Positions 27,903-34,981 of a stretch of DNA of 64,000 nt are shown here, piece by piece; the first letter of the stretch is position 1; each line of letters starts with the position of its first letter. Below the pieces are notes generated by a model, which did no database searches, was not told the DNA's origin, and saw only the letters and a list, made by a program, of their open reading frames with translations. Source of the DNA: Rheinheimera faecalis (GTDB lineage Bacteria > Pseudomonadota > Gammaproteobacteria > Enterobacterales > Alteromonadaceae); contig NZ_JAJOYT010000010.1 of NCBI RefSeq assembly GCF_021290965.1, forward strand, positions 95,344 through 159,343, read 5' to 3'. The position numbers and the translations under genes are program-made.

Positions 27903-28511
27903 TTAGTGAAACGACGCTATATAAGCTAATAAAGCCAACACCACACCAGCTATAGCTGTGGCATTGCCAAAATCTCTTCTGTTCGGCTGACGCCACAATA
28001 AATAAAAGCCAGACAAGGCAAACAACACACAAAATACAGCGGTAATATCGATCAGCCATTTCCAGCTGCTGCCTGCGTAACGACCTTTATGTAAGTCGTT
28101 TGCCAAGGCCAGATAACCACCAAATTCAGTATCTAACTCTGCAGTGCGCTCTGCTAAATCAATCACCACAGCGGCATAACCGGCAGGGCGTTTAAAGTCG
28201 ATTTCCAGCAGTTCGTCTTCAGGCGAAAAATTCAGGTTGTAACCACCCTGTAACTGATGTTCCTGCTTTAACCAGTCGACATACAAAGCCATAGCGGCTT
28301 GTTGCTGATCATCTGGCAGGTTTAATAAATCCGGCAATTGTTCTGGCAGTTCCAACTGCAACTGCTGACTGGTTTTGCCCATGCTACTGTTGATTTCAGG
28401 GTGATTTAAGGTGATGCCCGTGATGGCAAAAAATAACAACAGCAACAATACCAACATAGCGCTGTAGGTATGTAACCAACGCATCCAACGAGCTAAAGCT
28501 GAACTCTTCAC
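27903..28511 (-). CDS. PepSY-associated TM protein
   Basis: 202 residues. An N-terminal membrane helix (LARWMRWLHTYSAMLVLLLLLFF region) is followed by a PepSY-like periplasmic part, then GRYAGSSWKWLIDITAVFCVLFALSGFYLLW and a final helix. The segment HKGRYAG...W..D is typical of the PepSY-TM family, whose members include inner-membrane ferric-siderophore reductases. The start is GTG, chosen because AGGGGG lies just upstream and there is no better ATG. First gene of the three-gene operon, with a Fur-box-like sequence about 30 bp upstream. Confidence 0.85.
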   Translation of the reverse strand: MKSSALARWMRWLHTYSAMLVLLLLLFFAITGITLNHPEINSSMGKTSQQLQLELPEQLPDLLNLPDDQQQAAMALYVDWLKQEHQLQGGYNLNFSPEDELLEIDFKRPAGYAAVVIDLAERTAELDTEFGGYLALANDLHKGRYAGSSWKWLIDITAVFCVLFALSGFYLLWRQPNRRDFGNATAIAGVVLALLAYIASFH

Positions 28512-28541
28512 AGTACCCCCTAAAAATCAGCTGTCATGCTA

Positions 28542-28560
28542 CTGAGAATTGTTCTTATTT
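28542..28560 (-). promoter_or_regulatory. Fur-box-like site for the PepSY operon
   Basis: CTGAGAATTGTTCTTATTT resembles the Fur consensus (GAGAAT-N-TTCTTATT). It lies about 30 bp upstream of the GTG start of the PepSY gene. Confidence 0.55.
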
Positions 28561-28670
28561 GCAAGGTTTTCACAACTGGCTGATTTAGTTGTTTATTGAT
28601 CGCTCCTGTGTTCAGGCCCGTAACACGACAACTGATAGTGCAAATAGTTCGCAATTGCTATTGATCTTCT

Positions 28671-28689
28671 AATGAGAATCACTATCATT
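28671..28689 (+). promoter_or_regulatory. Fur box for the TonB receptor
   Basis: AATGAGAATCACTATCATT is a good match to the 19-bp Fur palindrome. It lies about 90 bp upstream of the receptor start, at promoter distance. Confidence 0.7.
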
Positions 28690-28780
28690 GTCGGCCATTG
28701 GAATTTATTAACTTATCTTTACAAATCGAGCTCAGATTTTATCCGCTTTGCGATGATCTGTTCGAACAACAGGAGTGTTT

Positions 28781-31207
28781 ATGTTCAAGTCTCGCCCAGC
28801 CAAACTGGTGTTAGCCACCCAGCTCGCTTTAGGTCTGATTGCTACAGTTCAGGCAGAAGATGCAGCAGCTGTTAAAGATGAGGCTATTGAGCGCATTGTG
28901 GTTACGGCTTCAGGTTTTGAACAAAAGCTGGTGGATGCTCCTGCCAGTATTTCCATCATTACAGCAGAAGAACTGCGTACCCGCCCTTACACTACCTTGC
29001 TCGATGCAGTACGTGATCTGGAAGGTGTCGATATTGGTGAAACCCGCGATAAAACAGGTCAGGGTACTATCAGTATGCGCGGTATGGGGTCGGATTACAC
29101 TTTGATCCTGGTCGACGGTAAACGTCAGAATAACCATGGTGATATTTACCCAAATAACTTTGGCGGTAATCAGTTTGGTCATATGCCACCTCTGGATACC
29201 ATCGAGCGTATTGAAGTGGTGCGTGGCCCAGCTTCTACTTTGTATGGTGCCGACGCTTTAGGTGGTGTGATCAATATCATCACCAAAAAAGTCACTAACG
29301 AGTGGGCTGGCTCAGTCAGTCACAGCCGCACAGCACAAACGGATGACAGCTTTGGTGAAGAGATCACCACGGACTTCAACGTGATGGGTCCTTTGATCCC
29401 AGGCGTGCTTGGCATGTCTATCCGTGGCAGTGAATACAACCGTATGGCATCTACTCCGGAATATGCTGACGTAGTTTATCCAAATGGCGAAGTACGTAGC
29501 CGTTCATTAGGCTTTGGTGCTGGCGGTAAAACAGTAGATAACGATAGCTCTGTATTAGGTGCCCGCCTGAGCTGGACTCCGGTCGAAAACCAGGCCATTT
29601 GGTTTGATATCGACACTTCGACTCAGGAATACGATAACAGCCCTGTAATTAACGATGATGGCAGCCGGGAATACCCTGTAGGTACAGTCGACAATATCGA
29701 CAGTATCTGGGCCGCAGGCAGTTTCTGCCGGGGCGCCACAGGCAATAATGCGAATGCCTGTACCACTAATGGTGGTACCTGGGCCCGTCGTGCTAACCCT
29801 CAGGTGGGTTACAGCCCAACTCAGGAATTTACCCGTGATACCTGGTCATTAAATCACGAAGGTAAATGGGACCTGGGTAACAGTTTTGTGTCTTTATCTT
29901 ATGTTGATACCCAAAACCATGGCCGTACTTTGCCTTTTACTTTGGCAGAACGTGCACAGTTACTGACCATGATCGACGCCACTGGTGCTTATGCAGGTCT
30001 GACTGTCGATGAGCGTAAAGCCATAGCAAAAGAGACGTTCCTGCCAAGATCTGCCCGTAAAATGTCCAGTAATCAATATACTTTGGATGCCAAAATGGAT
30101 ATGCCATTTGAACTGGCAGGCCAACACAAAGCTGTGTTTGGTACTCAAGTGATCCGTGGTGAGCTGGAAGATGGTGTCTTTGGTATGGAAAGCGGCACTC
30201 CAGGCGGCGTGCAGGAACACAATATGTGGTCTGTGTTTGCTGAAGATACCTGGGATGCCACTCAGGAATTTTCCATCACTGCAGGTTTACGTCGCGACGA
30301 TCATGAAATATTTGGTAGTGAAATGAGCCCACGTCTGTATGGTGTTTATACATTAACAGAACAGTGGACTATCAAAGGGGGCGTCAGTACCGGCTTTAAA
30401 ACACCAAAAACAACTCAGTTGTATGATGGTGTCGTAGGCTTTGGTGGTCAGGGCACATCCCCTATGTTTGGCAACCCGGATCTGGAACCAGAAACCAGCA
30501 CCTCGACTGAAATTGCGGCTTACTGGGAACACCCGGATAATCACAACTTCAATATCACCATTTTTAATAATGAATTTGACGATAAAATTGCTTCTCAGCC
30601 ATGTGGTGGTGCCACTGCACTGGTCTGTAGCAGCACTGGTGAATATGCCGATCTGGGTTATGCCACCAGCAGCAAAACAGTCAATATTGACAATGTGACT
30701 ATCAAAGGTGCTGAAGTCGCAGGACGCTGGCAGATTATCGACAATATCGCTTTCCGTGCTAACTACACCTACACAGACAGCGAACAGAAAAGTGGTGCCA
30801 ATAAAGGCCAGCCTCTGACGAACACAGCCAAACATATGGCGAACCTGACCATAGACTGGAATGCAATCGATGAGTTAAAAGTCTTCCTGACGTCAGAAAT
30901 CCGTACCAAACGTTTCCGCGCCTGGGACACTATTAAAAATGCACCGCTGAACTACAAAGCCTATGATGTGTACCACTTAGGTGCCAGCTATGCAGCCAGC
31001 GATTCAGTCACTTTTACTGCGCGGATCAACAACTTATTTGATCAGGACTTCACAACCTACGATTTAGAGTTTGTAGAGTGTGACAGCGGTACCAGCTGTA
31101 TTCTGGATGCAAATGGCGCAAACGGCTATCAGGCCAGCTATGTCGATCATTTCAATAACAAAGACAAAGCCCGTAACTTATGGATGAGTGTGAACGTAAG
31201 CTTCTAA
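28781..31207 (+). CDS. TonB-dependent siderophore/iron receptor (FepA/CirA-like)
   Basis: 808 residues from the ATG at 28781, which has AGGAG at 28771-28775. An in-frame GTG at 28775 overlaps that ribosome site and is rejected. Signal peptide ends near VQAED. The plug has ERIVVTASGFEQ, SISIITAEELR, GQGTISMRGMGSDYTLILVDGKRQ and VRGPASTLYGADALGGVINIITKK, the classical pattern of colicin I/enterobactin-type receptors. The barrel ends in VNVSF. Extracellular loops carry three Cys pairs, suggesting disulfide-closed loops. With Fur boxes on both sides and a PepSY operon divergent, ferric-siderophore import is the most likely role. Confidence 0.92.
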   Translation: MFKSRPAKLVLATQLALGLIATVQAEDAAAVKDEAIERIVVTASGFEQKLVDAPASISIITAEELRTRPYTTLLDAVRDLEGVDIGETRDKTGQGTISMRGMGSDYTLILVDGKRQNNHGDIYPNNFGGNQFGHMPPLDTIERIEVVRGPASTLYGADALGGVINIITKKVTNEWAGSVSHSRTAQTDDSFGEEITTDFNVMGPLIPGVLGMSIRGSEYNRMASTPEYADVVYPNGEVRSRSLGFGAGGKTVDNDSSVLGARLSWTPVENQAIWFDIDTSTQEYDNSPVINDDGSREYPVGTVDNIDSIWAAGSFCRGATGNNANACTTNGGTWARRANPQVGYSPTQEFTRDTWSLNHEGKWDLGNSFVSLSYVDTQNHGRTLPFTLAERAQLLTMIDATGAYAGLTVDERKAIAKETFLPRSARKMSSNQYTLDAKMDMPFELAGQHKAVFGTQVIRGELEDGVFGMESGTPGGVQEHNMWSVFAEDTWDATQEFSITAGLRRDDHEIFGSEMSPRLYGVYTLTEQWTIKGGVSTGFKTPKTTQLYDGVVGFGGQGTSPMFGNPDLEPETSTSTEIAAYWEHPDNHNFNITIFNNEFDDKIASQPCGGATALVCSSTGEYADLGYATSSKTVNIDNVTIKGAEVAGRWQIIDNIAFRANYTYTDSEQKSGANKGQPLTNTAKHMANLTIDWNAIDELKVFLTSEIRTKRFRAWDTIKNAPLNYKAYDVYHLGASYAASDSVTFTARINNLFDQDFTTYDLEFVECDSGTSCILDANGANGYQASYVDHFNNKDKARNLWMSVNVSF

Positions 31208-31233
31208 ACTTGTCGTAAGGCGAGTGTTTGAAG

Positions 31234-31262
31234 AAACCGCAGATGATTCTGCGGTTTTTTTA
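31234..31262 (+). terminator. Rho-independent terminator of the iron receptor gene
   Basis: AAACCGCAGA and TCTGCGGTTT pair around TGAT and are followed by an unbroken T run, about 27 bp after the stop codon. Textbook form. Confidence 0.9.
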
Positions 31263-31346
31263 TGTCCATGGAAGGACGGTATGCCGAAAATGCAGGAGCA
31301 TATTTTCGGCGATGTCCATGGAAGGACGGTATGCCGAAAATGCAGG
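31262..31346. repeat. 35-bp direct repeats, 50 bp apart
   Basis: Identical 35-bp units at 31262-31296 and 31312-31346, both containing CCATGGAAGGACGG and GCCGAAAATGC. Between them GCCGAAAAT can pair with ATTTTCGGC. GGAGCATATTTTCGGCGATG (31295-31314) recurs at 31420-31439. Confidence 0.8.
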
Positions 31347-31361
31347 GTGATGGCGGTCTTT

Positions 31362-31387
31362 CGAAATGCCAACAGTTTGGCATTTCG
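31362..31387. repeat. REP-like hairpin sharing a core with 10811-10867
   Basis: CGAAATGCCAA pairs with TTGGCATTTCG around CAGT. The inner 16 bp, TGCCAACAGTTTGGCA, are identical to 10824-10839, 20 kb away. Confidence 0.65.
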
Positions 31388-31558
31388 CCGATATCACGCC
31401 TTCGCTTGTGGCGATGGCCGGAGCATATTTTCGGCGATGCCAGCACCATGTCTGAAAAAAAATAAAGCTGAAATTTAAGTTTATCAGGCGCAGGCAGTGC
31501 TTTGGTTGCGCTAACAATGCTACATTGAGGTCATTCCAATAGAACAAAGGTGACAAGG

Positions 31559-32557
31559 ATGCGACATAGTACAGCGCTGCTTTTTTTAACCTCTTCTCTG
31601 GCTTTTGCCAATCCATCCCCTATTCCGGCCAATCCGGTACAGCAATTAAAACCTGAGCTTAGTCAGGTGATTGCTGCAGACGCTCAGCTGGAGATACTGG
31701 CTGAAGGTTTTCGCTGGGCTGAAGGTCCTGTGGCTGAACCTAAAACCGGCGATATTTTGTTTTCCGATGTACCGGAAAATAAAATCTGGCGCTGGAATGC
31801 AAAAGACGGTTTAACTTTGTATCTAAGCCCTTCTGGCCATACAGGTTTTGTTGACGAGCCTTCCATTAAAGAAGGTTCCAATGGTTTGATTTTCAACCAG
31901 AACAATCAGTTAGTGTTGGCGCAGCATGGCGACCGGCGTTTAGCTGTACTGAAGTCAGTCAGTGCAAAAGGCCCGGAGTATCAAAGCCTGACGACCAGCT
32001 ATCAGGGCAAGTTATTTAATAGTCCTAATGATCTGGTGCAGCACAGCAATGGCAGCTATTTATTTACCGATCCGCCTTATGGTTTAAAAGATGCGGATGA
32101 CTCCAAACAAAAGCAGCTGGCTTTTAATGGTGTGTATTGGCTCAAAGGTAGCGATGTCACACTGGTTACCGATCAACTGACCCGCCCAAATGGTTTGGCT
32201 TTATCACCGGATGAAAAGTGGTTGTATGTTGCTAACTCAGATCCAAAAGCGGCGCAGTGGTGGAAGTATCCTCTATCTGCAGATGGCACTGTAGGCGAAG
32301 GTCAGCTATTTTTTGATGCGACAGCCTGGGTTGGCAGTAAAGCCGGCTTGCCTGATGGCTTAAAAGTACTAGCTTCAGGCCATTTGCTGGCGACAGGCCC
32401 TGGTGGTGTGCTGGTGTTTAATGCCAAAGGCGAACATCTGGGTACTATTCAAACCGGAGTTGCAGCGGCTAATGCAGCTTTAAGTCTGGACCGCCAGTAT
32501 TTATACATTACAGCCTCCAGCTATTTGTTACGGATTAGACTAAAAACCGCAGTGTAA
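31559..32557 (+). CDS. SMP-30/gluconolactonase-like protein, secreted
   Basis: 332 residues from the ATG at 31559. A GTG 9 bp earlier is possible but has a poorer ribosome site. A signal peptide ends near AFANP, so the protein is periplasmic. The six-bladed propeller of the SMP-30/LRE family is visible: LAEGFRWAEGPV with the metal-binding Glu, DVPENKIWRWN, KEGSNGLIFNQNNQLVLAQHG, FNSPNDLVQHSNGSYLFTDPPYG and RPNGLALSPDEKWLYVANSDP. Relatives hydrolyse sugar lactones with a divalent metal. A gluconolactonase role fits the sugar-rich region but is not certain. It is followed 90 bp later by a two-component pair. Confidence 0.88.
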   Translation: MRHSTALLFLTSSLAFANPSPIPANPVQQLKPELSQVIAADAQLEILAEGFRWAEGPVAEPKTGDILFSDVPENKIWRWNAKDGLTLYLSPSGHTGFVDEPSIKEGSNGLIFNQNNQLVLAQHGDRRLAVLKSVSAKGPEYQSLTTSYQGKLFNSPNDLVQHSNGSYLFTDPPYGLKDADDSKQKQLAFNGVYWLKGSDVTLVTDQLTRPNGLALSPDEKWLYVANSDPKAAQWWKYPLSADGTVGEGQLFFDATAWVGSKAGLPDGLKVLASGHLLATGPGGVLVFNAKGEHLGTIQTGVAAANAALSLDRQYLYITASSYLLRIRLKTAV

Positions 32558-32647
32558 GCAAAGGGCTGTGTATAGAAATGTAAAGCTGCTCTATTACTGA
32601 GCAGCTTAAGGTTAAACTGCGGACTATTGAATCCGGAGTACCAGCCC

Positions 32648-33346
32648 TTGAACCCTTTATTGCTGATTGATGATGACCAGGAACTCACCTCGATGTTAAG
32701 TACTTACTTACAACGCGAGGGTTTTGTGGTGCAGGTAGCCAATGATAGTCAGTTAGGCTTACGGCAAGCCATTTCCAGTCATTACGAACTCTTGGTGCTG
32801 GATGTGATGATGCCGGGTTTAGATGGCATATCGCTGTTACGGCAAATTCGTCAGCACTCTAAAGTTCCGGTCATTATGCTCACAGCTAAAGGTGACGACA
32901 TAGATAAAGTACTGGGTTTGGAACTTGGTGCAGACGACTATGTCGCCAAACCTTGTTTACCCCGCGAATTAGTGGCGCGTATCCGGGCTATTTTACGCCG
33001 TGTGCAACAGCAGCAAGACGAACCCACCGAAGTCAAAGTTGGGCCTTTAACGCTCGAGCCCGGCTCACGTAAGGCCTGGGTTAATGGCCAACAAATTCAA
33101 CTGACAGGGGCTGAATTCAGTGTGCTCTGGGTGCTGGCCTGTCAGGCAGGCCGATTGGTCAGCAAAGCAGAATTATCGCTACAGGCTTTAGGCAAAACCT
33201 TAACTCAATATGACCGCAGTCTGGATGTGCATATCAGCAATATCCGTCAAAAGCTTGGCAAAAGAGCAGATCAACAAGCCTGGATTGAAGCTGTTCGTGG
33301 CAAGGGTTATCAGCTGATGCAACGGAGTGATAACCTTCCTACTTGA
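32648..33346 (+). CDS. OmpR/CpxR-like response regulator
   Basis: About 232 residues from a TTG at 32648 that has GGAG 9 bp upstream. An earlier in-frame TTG at 32627 lacks a good site, and no ATG is available. Receiver domain with IDDD, the phospho-Asp in VLDVMMPGLDG, MLTAKGDD and the Lys of VAKPCLPREL. The C-terminal winged helix has LTGAEFSVLWVLACQAGR and DVHISNIRQKLG. The sequence is closest in feel to CpxR (envelope-stress regulator). The stop codon is part of the left end of a dispersed repeat (TACTTGAAG), so the last residue or two may have been set by that insertion. The partner kinase follows. Confidence 0.9.
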   Translation: MNPLLLIDDDQELTSMLSTYLQREGFVVQVANDSQLGLRQAISSHYELLVLDVMMPGLDGISLLRQIRQHSKVPVIMLTAKGDDIDKVLGLELGADDYVAKPCLPRELVARIRAILRRVQQQQDEPTEVKVGPLTLEPGSRKAWVNGQQIQLTGAEFSVLWVLACQAGRLVSKAELSLQALGKTLTQYDRSLDVHISNIRQKLGKRADQQAWIEAVRGKGYQLMQRSDNLPT

Positions 33347-33454
33347 AGCCGCAGCTTTGTTGACTGCGTGGTCTAGCCCCAGTCACATAGGTTTACTATG
33401 CTCCTGGGGACTCGCACACTTGTCGCTTCCCTGCAACTTCAATTAATTTGGGTA
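33340..33454 (+). repeat. Dispersed palindromic repeat, copy 2
   Basis: 115 bp that align without gaps to 56211-56325, about 87% identical by hand count. Imperfect inverted ends TTGAAGCCGCAG and CTGCAACTTCAA bound about 100 bp. The core CCCCAG (33377) pairs with CTGGGG (33404), with CATAG/CTATG inside. It lies between the response regulator and kinase genes. Confidence 0.9.
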
Positions 33455-33460
33455 TCCATT

Positions 33461-34981
33461 ATGGGTCAGGTGTTCTGGAAGTTCTTATTAGCCTTTTGGG
33501 GCGCGTTGATTCTGGCCGGCACTTTAGTCTGGGCTGTCAACGAAGTCAGTCGCTCTGCGGACGATGAGTCCAAACCTGTCTGGATAGGCCCGCAGCTCAG
33601 ATTGGTGTTAGGTTCAGCTCAACTGATGATGGACTCTGGTGGTATAAAGTTGCTCGGCGATGTATTGCAGCGCTGGGAACAAGATCCTATGTCCCGCGAC
33701 AAGATTCTGCTGCTGAATAACCAGGGTGAAGATTATTTACAGCGAGATGTGCCGGGTGACTGGGCACAATTACTGAAAGACCAACCTGAATACAAGGTGC
33801 AGGATAAATCTGGCCAAAGCTGGTTTTTATTGGCGGTACCACGTCACGAGTTTTTACTGGACTGGCTGCGAAGTGGCAGAGGCTTGATAGCGACTGCATC
33901 CATGCCTGCACAACGTATTGATGTTCAACATCCACAAGCTGCAAGACCCCATGGTCCTCCTCCTGGTGAGGCTGTGCAGCCTTTTGGCCCCACTGGTTTT
34001 GGTGACAAAGGTCCACCTCCAGAAATGCGTGGCATAGCGGTAAGAGCCACCATGGCTATGCCACCGGTCTGGTTTCATCCGGCATTCTTACTGGCTGCTA
34101 TTCTGGTCACCAGCTTATCTGTCAGTTTGTGGCTGGCCTGGTATTTTGCTTCACCGGTAAGGCAATTAAAACGAGCTTTGCAGTCACTGGCGTCCGATCA
34201 CTGGCTGACTCAACTCGGTCCTAAAGTCACAGGGCGGCGCGATGAGTTTGGTGCTGTAGCCCGCAGTTTTAACGACATGGCCAAAAGTGTCGAGCAAGCT
34301 ATCAGTGGTCAGCGCCGTTTATTACATGATGTCTCTCACGAATTCCGCTCACCCTTAGCCCGTTTACAAATACTGGTGGGTCTGGCGCGGCAAACACCGT
34401 CTGAAAGCGCTATGGTGTTGGATAAAGTTGAAGCAGAAACCCAGAAACTCAATGCTTTGGTGGAAGAAATTCTGACTTATTCACGTTTGGAAAGTGGTGC
34501 AGCCGCAGTGAAGTTGCAGCAAGTGGATCTGTTGGAGTTATTGGAGTCCGTCGCTGAAGACGGTCGGCTTGAGGCGCTGTCTCAGCAAAAACAACTTCTG
34601 GTAAAAGCAGATGCAAAAGTGCGTGTGCTGGCTGACCCTGATTTACTCTACCGTGCGCTGGAAAACCTGATCCGCAATGCCATCAAATTTACTCCGGCAA
34701 ACACAGTGGTGACAGTTGAGTTACAGCAGCAAGCGCAGCAAGTACAAATCTGTATTTCCGATCAGGGCCCAGGTGTAGCTCATGCTGATTTAGCCAAACT
34801 TTTTACGCCCTTTTTTCGTGGTCAAAGCAAAAAGGACGGTGTCGGCTTAGGCTTAAGTATTGCCAAAAGAGCTGTGGAAAGTTGTAACGGAGAAATGAAG
34901 CTGCATAACCTTTATGCAGCTTCAGGTATAGTCTGTGGTTTTCAGGCGGTGATTAGTTTACCGCTGGATTTGAAAGCTTAA
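33461..34981 (+). CDS. CpxA-like sensor histidine kinase
   Basis: 506 residues from the ATG at 33461. A longer frame from 33398 runs through the dispersed repeat and adds a peptide also seen at the unrelated copy at 56.27 kb, so it is rejected. Layout: first membrane helix (VFWKFLLAFWGALILAGTLVWAV), a periplasmic sensor with a Gly/Pro-rich segment (PHGPPPGEAVQP), a second helix, HAMP, HisKA with LLHDVSHEFRSPLARL, and HATPase with NLIRNAIKF, DQGPGV and GVGLGLSIAKR. It should phosphorylate the preceding CpxR-like regulator. Its stop overlaps the end of the convergent lipoprotein gene by 4 bp. Confidence 0.9.
   Translation: MGQVFWKFLLAFWGALILAGTLVWAVNEVSRSADDESKPVWIGPQLRLVLGSAQLMMDSGGIKLLGDVLQRWEQDPMSRDKILLLNNQGEDYLQRDVPGDWAQLLKDQPEYKVQDKSGQSWFLLAVPRHEFLLDWLRSGRGLIATASMPAQRIDVQHPQAARPHGPPPGEAVQPFGPTGFGDKGPPPEMRGIAVRATMAMPPVWFHPAFLLAAILVTSLSVSLWLAWYFASPVRQLKRALQSLASDHWLTQLGPKVTGRRDEFGAVARSFNDMAKSVEQAISGQRRLLHDVSHEFRSPLARLQILVGLARQTPSESAMVLDKVEAETQKLNALVEEILTYSRLESGAAAVKLQQVDLLELLESVAEDGRLEALSQQKQLLVKADAKVRVLADPDLLYRALENLIRNAIKFTPANTVVTVELQQQAQQVQICISDQGPGVAHADLAKLFTPFFRGQSKKDGVGLGLSIAKRAVESCNGEMKLHNLYAASGIVCGFQAVISLPLDLKA

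Larger units (their letters stand above)
31208..31558. other. Repeat-rich intergenic region after the iron receptor
   Basis: About 350 bp without a gene. It begins with a strong terminator, then holds two 35-bp direct repeats, REP-like hairpins, and partial copies of the same pieces. Short open frames through it on both strands consist of the repeats and are not credible genes. Confidence 0.7.

Noticed and set aside
30353..30835. Antisense open frame of 160 codons in the iron receptor gene
   Set aside because: Opposite to strongly conserved TonB-receptor coding sequence and without family features.
31262..31439. Possible CRISPR array
   Set aside because: Only two full 35-bp units with a 15-bp gap, no regular spacers and no cas genes; units are part of hairpin-type repeats.
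31224..31616. Several short open frames on both strands after the iron receptor
   Set aside because: They run through terminator and repeat sequence and share translated repeat peptides.
33398..33460. N-terminal extension of the CpxA-like kinase
   Set aside because: These 21 codons are translated repeat sequence; the ATG at 33461 gives a normal kinase N-terminus with a membrane helix.
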